DNA of 64,000 nt, taken from NORP240 sp965222175 (GTDB taxonomy: Bacteria > Pseudomonadota > Gammaproteobacteria > Pseudomonadales > Pseudohongiellaceae). Made by a program: the position numbers and the translations under genes. Under the pieces are notes generated by a model that worked only from the letters and a program-made list of their open reading frames with translations, searched no databases and was not told where the DNA came from. This document shows, in pieces, positions 35,398-44,250 of this stretch. How positions within the stretch are numbered: position 1 is the stretch's first letter; every line of letters starts with the position of its first letter. The stretch spans positions 992,001-1,056,000 of the forward strand of contig OZ244938.1 of the NCBI GenBank assembly GCA_965222175.1, given 5' to 3'.

Positions 35398-36401
35398 TAT
35401 TCGCGGTAGCCGGGTCCGGTAAAACACAATACTTGATTGACCAGCTCGATCTTGAGAAGCGCGTCCTTCTCGTCACTTACACAATAAATAACTATCGCAA
35501 CATCAGGGTGCGCATAATCCAGAAATTCGGCTACATGCCACCCAATATCAACATTTTCTCCTACTTTTCCTTCCTCTATTCCTTCTGCTTCAAGCCATTC
35601 TTGCTCATGCGGTTAGATGTGAAAGGTATTTTGTTCGAGGAATGCCAAAATAGATACGCTAGGGGAGATGATCGCCTGATCTCGCCATCCCGCTGGGTCT
35701 ATTACAATCGTCTTGCAAAATTAGTGGCTGACAAAAATATCATGGATAATGTCAGGGCCAGGCTGGAAAAATATTTTGATGTTTTGATGATCGATGAAGT
35801 TCAGGATTTCGCCGGAAATGACTTTAATTTCCTTGTAGATATTGCCCCTTCAAACATGGACATGATTTTCGTTGGTGATTTTTTTCAACACACGTTTGAT
35901 ACCAGCCGGGACGGCAATGTAAACCGCAACCTTCACCAGAACTATGAAGCCTATAAACAGAAATTTGAAGACATGGAATTTGAGCCTGATGAAGACACAC
36001 TGAGCTACAGCTATAGATGCAGTCCTTCTATTTGCAGGTTCATCACTGAAAATTTGCAAATCGAGATGCAGTCACACCGCGATGATGAAACTGAAATAAT
36101 CCAGCTTTCTGAAATGGCTGACGTTGAGCCTATTCTGTCGGACAGAGACATTATCAAGTTGTTTTTCAGGGATCGGCGAAAATACCCGCTTCAATGTAAA
36201 AATTGGGGGGAGAGCAAAGGCGAAGATCACTATAATGATGTTTGTATCGCTCTCAATGATACGACGTTAAAGGCTTTCGAGAAAAACCAATTGCATGAAT
36301 TGGCCCCCCAGACAAAGAATAAGCTCTATGTCGCTCTGACGCGCACACGCAACAAGCTCATATTTATTCCTGAAAACAAAATCAAGCACCTGAGGTCATA
36401 A
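35382..36401 (+). CDS. Short UvrD-like SF1 helicase (Gabija GajB-like)
   Basis: The GTG at 35382 overlaps the OLD gene by 16 bases and has GGGAAGG 8 bases upstream; it gives 339 residues. Motifs: Walker A IFAVAGSGKTQ (about 6-16), Ia LLVTYTINNYRN, II LMIDEVQDF (about 136-144), III IFVGDFFQHTF, IV SYRCSPSICRF, V near NWGESKGEDHYND, VI LYVALTRTRNKL. GajB of the described Gabija system is near 490 residues, so this is a compact version lacking most 1B/2B insertions. The coupling to a TOPRIM OLD nuclease supports a Gabija-like role; the size leaves room for a distinct subtype. Confidence 0.78.
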   Translation: MDKCLIFAVAGSGKTQYLIDQLDLEKRVLLVTYTINNYRNIRVRIIQKFGYMPPNINIFSYFSFLYSFCFKPFLLMRLDVKGILFEECQNRYARGDDRLISPSRWVYYNRLAKLVADKNIMDNVRARLEKYFDVLMIDEVQDFAGNDFNFLVDIAPSNMDMIFVGDFFQHTFDTSRDGNVNRNLHQNYEAYKQKFEDMEFEPDEDTLSYSYRCSPSICRFITENLQIEMQSHRDDETEIIQLSEMADVEPILSDRDIIKLFFRDRRKYPLQCKNWGESKGEDHYNDVCIALNDTTLKAFEKNQLHELAPQTKNKLYVALTRTRNKLIFIPENKIKHLRS

Positions 36402-36484
36402 GTGAGAAAACAAAGGGGTCAGGCCATTTTGATCCTAATTTGATCAGATTTCAGAACAATTGGGTCAATATATGGGGTCATAAA

Positions 36485-37293
36485 TGGGGTCAGAGTAAAA
36501 ATACAGGGGTTTTTGGGGATGTTTTGGGTGGGGACTATACTGTGGTTGATGATTTGAAATTTGCGCTGTTCATGGATGAATACGATGCCCAGAAGACTCA
36601 GGCTGTGTCCTGCTGGTGTTCCTCAGCATGTGGTTCAAAGGGGCAACAACCGCCAGGTTTGTTTTGCTTCTGATAAAGATCTTAAGGCTTACGCGAATTG
36701 GTTGTATGAGGGTTCTCAAAAGTACCATGTTCAGGTGCACGCATGGGTATTTATGACGAATCATATTCACCTGTTAGTCACGCCATTGGAAGATATGGCA
36801 GTTCCCTCCATGATGCAATATATCGGACGCCACTATGTCCGGTATTTCAATTACTCGTACGGCCGAACGGGCACGCTATGGGAAGGACGTTATCACTCGA
36901 GTCTGGTCCAGGAAAATGAATTCCTGTTGGGTTGTCAACGATATATTGAATTGAATCCGGTTCGGGCGGGGATGGTGAAAGACCCGGCTGACTATAGCTG
37001 GTCGAGTTATCGAGCAAATGGACTTGGGATAAACTCAAAGCTGCTGACACCCCACGCACTCTATCTTGGGCTAGGGAGTTCGAAAAGAGCAAGGCTGAAA
37101 AACTACCGGGAGTTATTTAAATCACATGTCGAAGGTGAGCTGCTTTTCGACATCCGTTATGCGTTAAACAAGGGCTTGGTATTGGGTAATGAGAAATTTG
37201 AGTCAGAGGTTGAAGAGCTTACCGGCAAACGTGTCAGACCATTAAAAAGAGGCCGGCCGGTGAGGTAAACTACTGTATTTTTACTCTGACCCT
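36485..37293 (+). mobile_element. Complete RAYT (REP-associated tyrosine transposase) element
   Basis: The element runs from GGGGTCAGAGTAAAAATACA at the left to the inverted match at 37270-37293. It contains a full Y1-type transposase gene. Similar terminal motifs or fragments occur at 11571, 28587, 33453, 33737 and 47986, so the family has been active in this genome. I see no target duplication, as expected for HUH single-strand transposition. Confidence 0.8.
36585..37268 (+). CDS. REP-associated tyrosine transposase (Y1/HUH)
   Basis: A 227-residue HUH endonuclease. The H-x-H metal site is in FMTNHIHLLVTP (about residues 58-69) and the candidate nucleophile tyrosine lies in the following helix MMQYIGRHYVRYFN (about 78-91). 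Other family blocks are GTLWEGRYHSSLV, CQRYIELNPVRAGMV and DYSWSSYRANG. The ATG at 36585 (MPRRLRLCPAGVPQHVVQRG) matches the conserved family start. Such transposases move palindromic REP sequences and are usually single-copy domesticated genes. Confidence 0.88.
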   Translation: MPRRLRLCPAGVPQHVVQRGNNRQVCFASDKDLKAYANWLYEGSQKYHVQVHAWVFMTNHIHLLVTPLEDMAVPSMMQYIGRHYVRYFNYSYGRTGTLWEGRYHSSLVQENEFLLGCQRYIELNPVRAGMVKDPADYSWSSYRANGLGINSKLLTPHALYLGLGSSKRARLKNYRELFKSHVEGELLFDIRYALNKGLVLGNEKFESEVEELTGKRVRPLKRGRPVR

Positions 37294-37392
37294 AATTGTA
37301 ACCTTGCATCATCCAACCCCGAGAGGTATGGTTGGAAACATAAAAACAAGGACAAATTGATCCCGCCAGTCCAGGGTCAACGCGAGGTGAAG

Positions 37393-40026
37393 ATGCGATG
37401 TCTGTCAGTGTCTAGCCGAGTGATGTTGTCCGCCAGTCTGGCGATTACCGGTTTCCTTTCAATCAATGCCAGCGCCCAGTCCGGTGCTGAGTATTTCAGT
37501 CACGAAATTCGCCCGATCATGGAGCGCACCTGCTGGAATTGCCATGGTGACGCCATCCAGAGTTCGGGCCTGAACCTCAGTACCCGGGAGGCTGCCCTGG
37601 AGGGTGGCAATCGTGGTCCCGCCATCGTGCCCGGTAACGCCGAGGGGAGTCGGCTGTTCAGACAGATTGCCGGCCTCGAGGGGCCCAGCATGCCCCTTGG
37701 TGTGCCGCTGTCGGATGAAGAGATCGAGAAGGTCCGTACCTGGATCAACGACGGGGCTGAATGGGATGACGGGCCGGCTTTGACCGTGGCCGGGAATGAG
37801 TTCCAGGCGTTTGCCACCCAGGTGCCGGATTCCGCGCGTCAGTACTGGGCATTTCAGCTTCCGGAGCAACAGGCGCCACCGTCACCGCCAGCGTCACCAC
37901 AAAGAGGAATCTTCGATCATCCCATTGATCGCTTTCTGCAGCAGAAGCGCCGGGACAGTGGCGTGGTGCCAGCCCCGGAAGCCGATAAACTCACGCTGCT
38001 GAGGCGGGCTTATCTCGACCTGATCGGTCTGCCACCCACGCCGGATGAAATCGATGCGTTTCTTAGCGAGTCGGCGCCAGACGCATGGGAGCGGCTGATC
38101 GACCGATTGCTGGCCTCGCCGCACTACGGGGAACGCTGGGGCAGACACTGGCTTGATGTTGCCCGCTATGCGGACTCCGATGGCTATGAACAGGATGTGG
38201 ACCGGGCCAATGCCTGGCGTTATCGAGACTATGTGGTCGACGCCTTCAACAGTGACAAACCCTATGACCGGTTCATTACCGAACAGATCGCCGGTGACGA
38301 ACTGGATGAAACAACTCACGAAACCCGGATAGCCACCGGTTTTCTGCGCGCCGGCCCGCGAGTCAATTTTCGGGAAAAGGACAATCCCGAGCGGCGCTGG
38401 GATTATCTTGACGATGTGGTCGCCACCCTGGGTCGTGGCGTGCTGGGTATGACTGTTCAGTGTGCCCGCTGTCATGATCACAAGTTCGATCCGATCCTGC
38501 AGAAGGATTACTACAGCCTGACCAGCGCCATTTTCGGCTACGTGGAACTTGACTGGCCGATGCTGCCCGACGAACAGGCGCTGGAGTACCTGGCTACAAA
38601 GGCTGACATTGATGACCGGGTCTCGGCGTTGCGCGAGCAGATCCGGGAGATCGAACAACCCTACCTGACGGCACTGAAGATCGAACGGATACGCAACGAA
38701 TTTCCCCAGGATGTGCTGGATGCCGTGCTGACGCCTGAAGAGGAACGCAGCGATGGGCAGCAACTGCTGGCTGCCCAGGTACTTACCATTGGTATTCCCA
38801 GGGCGCAGGTTGACGAGGCCATGGCCGAGGTCGACAGGACTCGCCGGGAAGTGTTGCGCCGCCAGATCGAAGAGGTGCAGGCCCGGCGTCCGGAAGAGCC
38901 GCCGATGATGGAAATCGTCACCGATGGTGATTACCGCTATACACCGGACCGTGCTGGCGACAACGTGCTGGGTTGTCCCGAGTGCCGCATCAGGATGGAA
39001 GAGCCGGGGAGTTTCATCCACCAGGGTCCCGATCGCTACGAAGTACCGCCGGCCAATTTCCTGATACGGGGCGATCCCTTCAGCCTGGGGCCGGAACTGG
39101 AACCGGATTTTCTGACCGTCGCCAAGTACGGCAATCCACCGACGGCAATACCACGGGCCAATGGGCGCACCTCGGGGCGTCGCCTGGCGCTGGCGCAGTG
39201 GATTACCTCGCAGGACAACCCGCTTACCGCCAGGGTCTGGGTTAACCGGGTCTGGCATCATCACTTCGGCCGCGGCATCGTGGCCAGCCTGGATAACTTT
39301 GGCATGGTCGGTGATCGGCCAACCCACCCGGAACTGCTGGACTGGTTGGCTGTGGAGTTCATGAACAACGGCTGGAGTACCAAGGAACTGCACCGGCTGA
39401 TCATGACTTCTGCTGCGTACCGGATGGCATCATCCTTCGAGAGCGAGCAGAATACCCGGGCCGACCGGGAGAACCACCTGTTATGGCGCTATCGCCAGCA
39501 ACGTCTGGAAGCAGAGGCGATCCGTGACGTGATCATGGCCGCCAGCGGCAGCATCGATCTCACCCTGGGCGGCAAGCCGATTTTTCCTTATATCCCCCAG
39601 GAGATTCTCGATACCGCTGTTCTGTTCGGTCGCTGGGATAACCAGGCTGACGGGCCTGACGTATGGCGACGCAGTCTTTATGTCTATCGGCGGCGTACCC
39701 TGAGCTTTCCGTTTTTCGAGACTTTTGACCTGCCGGACCAGAACATCACCGCCGCCTATCGCAACACCTCGACGGTGGCGCCCCAGGCCTTGACCCTGAT
39801 GAATAATCCGTTTGTGCTTAACCAGGCCAGGTTGTTCGCCCGCCAGGTCGAAGAACGAGCGCCTTATGATATCGATGCCCAGGTGGACCTGGTTTATCGG
39901 ACTGCCCTTACCCGTTCACCCGATGAGGAAGAGGCAGCCATCGGACGAACCCTGGTGGAAACGGGGTCGCTGCAGGATCTGACCCATGTGGTGTTTAACC
40001 TGAGCGAATTTCTGTACCGGAGATAA
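37393..40026 (+). CDS. Secreted PSCyt1-DUF1549-DUF1553 cytochrome-like protein
   Basis: An 877-residue exported protein (signal peptide ending ASAQS at about residue 30; ATG at 37393 has GAGGTG upstream). A haem c motif CWNCH (47-51) starts the PSCyt1 domain. DUF1549 (PSCyt2) spans about 160-370 with LDRFLQQKRR-type start, RYADSDGYEQD and a second CxxCH in CARCHDHKFDP. DUF1553 covers about 570-860 with WINSQ-like TSQDNPLTARVWVNR and FGRGIVASLDNFG. A CPEC pair lies between. These proteins are abundant in planctomycetes and always paired with DUF1501; they are thought to be periplasmic redox or polysaccharide-degrading proteins. The DUF1501 partner starts 3 bases later. Confidence 0.9.
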   Translation: MRCLSVSSRVMLSASLAITGFLSINASAQSGAEYFSHEIRPIMERTCWNCHGDAIQSSGLNLSTREAALEGGNRGPAIVPGNAEGSRLFRQIAGLEGPSMPLGVPLSDEEIEKVRTWINDGAEWDDGPALTVAGNEFQAFATQVPDSARQYWAFQLPEQQAPPSPPASPQRGIFDHPIDRFLQQKRRDSGVVPAPEADKLTLLRRAYLDLIGLPPTPDEIDAFLSESAPDAWERLIDRLLASPHYGERWGRHWLDVARYADSDGYEQDVDRANAWRYRDYVVDAFNSDKPYDRFITEQIAGDELDETTHETRIATGFLRAGPRVNFREKDNPERRWDYLDDVVATLGRGVLGMTVQCARCHDHKFDPILQKDYYSLTSAIFGYVELDWPMLPDEQALEYLATKADIDDRVSALREQIREIEQPYLTALKIERIRNEFPQDVLDAVLTPEEERSDGQQLLAAQVLTIGIPRAQVDEAMAEVDRTRREVLRRQIEEVQARRPEEPPMMEIVTDGDYRYTPDRAGDNVLGCPECRIRMEEPGSFIHQGPDRYEVPPANFLIRGDPFSLGPELEPDFLTVAKYGNPPTAIPRANGRTSGRRLALAQWITSQDNPLTARVWVNRVWHHHFGRGIVASLDNFGMVGDRPTHPELLDWLAVEFMNNGWSTKELHRLIMTSAAYRMASSFESEQNTRADRENHLLWRYRQQRLEAEAIRDVIMAASGSIDLTLGGKPIFPYIPQEILDTAVLFGRWDNQADGPDVWRRSLYVYRRRTLSFPFFETFDLPDQNITAAYRNTSTVAPQALTLMNNPFVLNQARLFARQVEERAPYDIDAQVDLVYRTALTRSPDEEEAAIGRTLVETGSLQDLTHVVFNLSEFLYRR

Positions 40027-41241
40027 AGCATGAGCGACAAACCCAAGAAAAAATTCTGGTCGCGCCGCGATTTCCTCATGCAGTCCGGTGGCGGAATTGC
40101 CGGCGTGGCACTGGCCAGCCTGCTGAACGATGACAAGGTCTTCGCCCAGGATGCCCTGTTGGGGGGCGAGCAATGCAGCGCCCAGTTCCCCGGGGCGTTC
40201 GAGCCCAAAGCACCGCATTTTGCACCCAGGGCGAAGAGCGTTATCTCGCTGTTCATGAGTGGCGGCCCCAGCCAGATCGATACGTTTGACTACAAGCCAG
40301 CGTTGACCCGGTATGCCGGTGTGCCGCTGGAAGACCTGATCGGTGAGAAATTCGCCGTGCGCCAGGGTATGCCCGGGCCGCTGATGCCCAGCCCGTTCAA
40401 ATTTGCGCAACACGGTGAAAGCGGCATGTGGGTTTCGGAGCTGTTTCCGCATCTTGCCAAACACGTGGACGACATCGCCTTCATCAAGTCCCTGTACGGC
40501 CGGTCCAACGACCACATTCAGTCCACCTATGAGATGCAGACCGGTCAGATCCGCATGGGTTTTCCCAGTGTCGGCTGCTGGGTAACCTATGGGCTGGGCT
40601 CGCAGAGCTCCAGTCTGCCGGCCTTCGTGGTGATGACCGATTATCGCGGCGGACCGCTGGGTGGGCCCAATGACTGGGGTTCCGGGTTCATGCCGGCCAG
40701 TTACCAGGGCACCGTGTTCCGCTCCAGCGGCGATCCAATCGTTGATCTGGAAGCCCCGGAGGGCATGACACCGGACCAGCAGCGGGCGCGCCTGGATGTG
40801 CTGGCAAGACTCAACCAGAAGGACCTGGAAAAGTATCCCGGCAACTCCGAGCTGGCGGCGCGCATCTCCTCCTATGAACTGGCTTACCGCATGCAGGGCT
40901 GTGCCCCCGAGGCCATCGATATTCGTGCCGAATCGGAAGCAACCCGGAAACTGTACGGTCTTGACGAAGCCATCACCGAACCGTTCGGCAAGCAGTGTCT
41001 GATGGCGCGGCGGCTGGTTGAACGCGGCGTGCGCTTCGTGCAGTTATTCATGGGTGGCGTCGGTGTGCAGAACACGGACACCTGGGATGCCCACAGCAAC
41101 CTGGTTGAAAACCATACTCTCCATGCCAAGGAATCAGACAAGCCAATAGCCGGCCTGATTGTGCGTATTCCTGTGAAGCTGAACAGTGATTCCTGCTGAA
41201 CGTGAACACCTGATTTCCCAACGCATCACGTTAGCGGGTTT

Positions 41242-42000
41242 TTAACCCAGGTGTTCATCTTCAGTCAATTGACCGAGGGTTTTTCTCATCGACTCCCCCT
41301 TCAACGGCATCCGGTGCGCATTGTGCATTAGCCGGTCCAGAATGGCGTCTGCCAGGGTGTTGTCGCCAATGGCGGCGTACCACTGATCAGTTGGCAGCTG
41401 ACTGATCATGACCGTCGATGTTGCGCCGTGCCGGTCGTCCATGATTTCCATCAGGTCGTTACGCTGGGCAGCGGAGAGGGCATCAAGTCCCCAGTCATCG
41501 ATCAGCAGAAGCTGTGTTTTGGCGAGTTGTTTCAGCACCTTCTGGTAGCTGCCGTCGGCCTTGGCCTGTGTGAGTTCCAGCAGTAACCGGGACAGACGGA
41601 AGTAGCGTGTGCTGTAACCCTGCAGGCAGGCGTTATGGCCCAGTGCGCAGGCCACATAGGTTTTGCCGCTACCACATGGGCCAGTGATCAGCAGGTTCTG
41701 GGCGCGGTCAATCCACTCCCCCTGTGCGAGCCGGGCGATCTGGTCCTGCTTGAGATTCCGCGGATGCTGGTAGTCGATATCCTGCACACTCGCCCGGAGC
41801 TTGAAGCGCGCCTGGCGCACCAGCCGGTCCTGCTTGCGGTGCTCCCGCTCCAGACACTCCTGCTCGACCAGCAGGCCGAACCGTTCCAGGAACGACAGGG
41901 CATCGTAGGTGCTCACCTGTTCCAGTTGCCGTTCCAGTGCCTCGGCCATGCCAGAGAGGCGCAGGTCACGCAGACGGGTGAGGGTGATAGCTGTTGTCAT
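41242..42000 (-). CDS. istB: IS21-family helper ATPase IstB
   Basis: A 252-residue AAA+ ATPase. The IstB N-terminal helical region (TRLRDLRLSGMAEALERQ) precedes Walker A GPCGSGKTYVACALG (about 107-121) and Walker B LLLIDDWGL (about 167-175). Sensor region STVMISQLP follows, then the family ending ILDRLMHNAHRMPLKGESMRK. It assists the IstA transposase in target capture. It starts 11 bases after the istA stop. Confidence 0.95.
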   Translation of the reverse strand: MTTAITLTRLRDLRLSGMAEALERQLEQVSTYDALSFLERFGLLVEQECLEREHRKQDRLVRQARFKLRASVQDIDYQHPRNLKQDQIARLAQGEWIDRAQNLLITGPCGSGKTYVACALGHNACLQGYSTRYFRLSRLLLELTQAKADGSYQKVLKQLAKTQLLLIDDWGLDALSAAQRNDLMEIMDDRHGATSTVMISQLPTDQWYAAIGDNTLADAILDRLMHNAHRMPLKGESMRKTLGQLTEDEHLG

Positions 42001-42011
42001 GAGTTTCTCCT

Positions 42012-43553
42012 TCAGTGGAAGTTGTGTGGACCGCGTATATTTTCATGGTCCTGGGGTAGCTCAGCCGCAAGGCTGAGTTGCTCGGGCAGTTGGTCCCGAT
42101 TGCTCTTGAGGATGGCCCGGATCTGTTTCAGGCGGTTCAGACCAGAACGATTGGCGAGGTGGCAAGCGGCATCAACTCGCTTGGCCGGGTATTGCTTGTT
42201 GAGATTCAGCAGCCCCAGGCAGACCTTGTAGGCCTGTTCCGGGTGCGGGCGGCCCTCCAGTTGGGCTGCAACCCAGACCAGGGTGTCCGGACCGATCTGC
42301 TGCGCCCAGCGTTTCAAGCGACCAGGCGTCCATTGTTGTTGGGCCCGGTGGCGTTTGGGCATATGGGCGGGATTGGTGGTAAACCCCGGCGTGTATTGAC
42401 GTGGATGAGTGGCTATCAGTTGCCGCCGGAAGTAGATCTCCACCAGGTTGTCACCAGCATAGATTTCCAGATACTCACCGACGTACTGGTGAGGCACTGA
42501 GTAGTGGTGGTTCTCATAGCAGACATGGTAGTCAATGTTGACCTTGACCGGCTTGATTGCGATGTAGCTGTAAGGGTGTGTGGGTAGTGGCTTCAGTGCC
42601 GGCTTGTCGAGTTGTTCAAATGCCGATCGGCGACAGCCGGGTAACTGCTTGAAGGAGCGGCCGTTGAGATCCTCCAGTAAGGCGCGGATACATTGGTTCA
42701 GCTCGACCAGGGAGAAGAAGGTATGATGTCGCAGGCGGGCCAGGATCCAGCGCTGGACTACCAACACTGCGTTCTCCGCCTTCGCTTTGTCTTTGGGCTT
42801 ATAGGGCCGTGCCGGGACCACCGCCACGCCGTAATGCTCGGCCCATTGCTGGTAACTGGGGTTGAGGTCCGGATCGTAGCGGCAGGCCTTACTGACGCCA
42901 CTGCGGAGGTTGTCGGGAATGATCAGTGTCGGGCTGCCGCCGAAGTAGTCCAGCATCCGCACATGGCTTCCCAACCAGTCAGGCAGTGACTGTGTCCAGG
43001 TGGCTTCGGCGTAGGTGTAGTTGGAAGCGCCGAGGGTGGCGACGAAGATCTGTGCCTCCCGGATTTCCCCGGTACTGCTGCTGATCACCGGTACGGTAGA
43101 GCCGGCATAATCCACAAAGCACTTCTCCCCCGCCTTGTGGTGTTGGCGCATCGAGCGACGTTGCTTGCCAACCCAGACTTTGTAGCGGTGGCAGAAACGG
43201 GAATAGCTCAGACTGCGGTTAGGATACTGCTGAGTATATTCCTCCCACACCAGCTGCTTGGTCATGTGTGGTTGCTTGAGTTCCTGATGCACCGTGGACC
43301 AGTCTGGTATCTGGAGATGACTGGATCTGCTGGTGTCGGCTGTGGGGTAAAACAACCGCGCCAGTTGGCCATCGTCCAGGTCTTTCGGCAGCGGCCAGGT
43401 GAGCTCAAGTGCCTGCGCCTTGACCAGCAGTTTCTGAATGCTGCCAACACTTACCTTGGTGCTACGGCTGATCTCGCGGATGGAGCAGTCCCCAGACAGG
43501 CTCATCCGCAGGATATCTCTGAGTTTACGCATTGTGATCCTCTTCGCTGGCAT
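42012..43553 (-). CDS. istA: IS21-family transposase IstA
   Basis: A 513-residue DDE transposase. The N-terminal helix-turn-helix (KLRDILRMSLSGDCSIREIS) leads to the rve core: CFVDYAGSTVPV with the first Asp, TLIIPDNLRSGV with the second, and KDKAKAENAVLVVQRWILA with the catalytic Glu. The C-terminal part has HYSVPHQYVGEYLEIYAGDNLVEIY, typical of the IS21 Mu-C-like barrel. No disruption is visible. Confidence 0.95.
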   Translation of the reverse strand: MPAKRITMRKLRDILRMSLSGDCSIREISRSTKVSVGSIQKLLVKAQALELTWPLPKDLDDGQLARLFYPTADTSRSSHLQIPDWSTVHQELKQPHMTKQLVWEEYTQQYPNRSLSYSRFCHRYKVWVGKQRRSMRQHHKAGEKCFVDYAGSTVPVISSSTGEIREAQIFVATLGASNYTYAEATWTQSLPDWLGSHVRMLDYFGGSPTLIIPDNLRSGVSKACRYDPDLNPSYQQWAEHYGVAVVPARPYKPKDKAKAENAVLVVQRWILARLRHHTFFSLVELNQCIRALLEDLNGRSFKQLPGCRRSAFEQLDKPALKPLPTHPYSYIAIKPVKVNIDYHVCYENHHYSVPHQYVGEYLEIYAGDNLVEIYFRRQLIATHPRQYTPGFTTNPAHMPKRHRAQQQWTPGRLKRWAQQIGPDTLVWVAAQLEGRPHPEQAYKVCLGLLNLNKQYPAKRVDAACHLANRSGLNRLKQIRAILKSNRDQLPEQLSLAAELPQDHENIRGPHNFH

Positions 43554-44250
43554 GGGCTTTCCTCAAAAAGCGGAAAGCGTACCAAATAGTCGGAATATCA
43601 ATGCGTTGGAAAGTATTCTCGCTGAAGGTGAACACCGGTTCTCGCAATGTGAACACTGATTCCTGCAAATTGCGGAAAAGTGTTCACATTCAGCAGGAAT
43701 CGCTGTTCACGTTCGGCAGGAATAGGTGTTCACGTTGAGCAGGAATAGGTGTTCAGCTTGGGCGAGAATATGCAGATTGCCGATCTCAAGGCTCGTGGCC
43801 TGCTGGATGATACCCTGATCGTCTGGCACGGTGAGTTTGGCCGCATGCCCATATCCCAGCGAGGCATTGGTCGTGATCATAATCCGGGCACCCAGACGGC
43901 TCTGATGATCGGCGCCGGCATCCAGGGTGGGCAGGCAATCGGCGCGTCCGACGAGTGGGGGTACAAGGCACAGGAGCAACCGATTTCCGCCCACGACATG
44001 CACGCCACCATCCTGCATCTGCTGGGCCTGGACCACGAGAAGTTGACCTACCGATACAGCGGGCGTGATTACCGGTTATCCGATATCGACGGCACGCCCA
44101 TCCCGCAGATCATTGCCTAGCAGGTAGTTGCAATAGCCGGATCACGTGTATTTTCAGGTAGAGTCTGCAAGTGACGTAAAGTTGTAAGCAGCGCCCGGGA
44201 ACAGGGCGTCGCTGCGGCCAATGCCAGCGGAAACCGGACTGGATTACCGC

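Larger units (their letters stand above)
41162..43774 (-). mobile_element. Complete IS21-family insertion sequence (2613 bp)
   Basis: Ends are TGCGTATTC at left and GAATATGCA at right, extended by several iterated GTGAACACC/ATTCCTGC repeats that probably bind IstA. A 5-bp duplication GATTG flanks it (41157-41161 and 43775-43779). istA and istB are intact and in the usual order on the minus strand. It splits the DUF1501 gene. A solo relative of its right end lies at 8563-8692. Confidence 0.94.
40030..44120 (+). pseudogene. DUF1501 (sulfatase-like, Tat-exported) gene split by an IS21-family element
   Basis: Joining 40030-41161 to 43780 onward after removing the IS and one GATTG duplication restores one frame of 490 residues. 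The N-terminus KKFWSRRDFLMQSGGG is a twin-arginine signal. Typical DUF1501 blocks follow: ISLFMSGGPSQIDTFDYKP, IAFIKSLYG, NDHIQSTYEMQTG, and in the second part VWHGEFGRMP and IGAGIQGGQAIGASDEWG. It belongs to the alkaline-phosphatase-like superfamily and pairs with the DUF1553 gene. The IS falls at codon 377, so both halves are separately unable to make the full fold. Confidence 0.9.
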
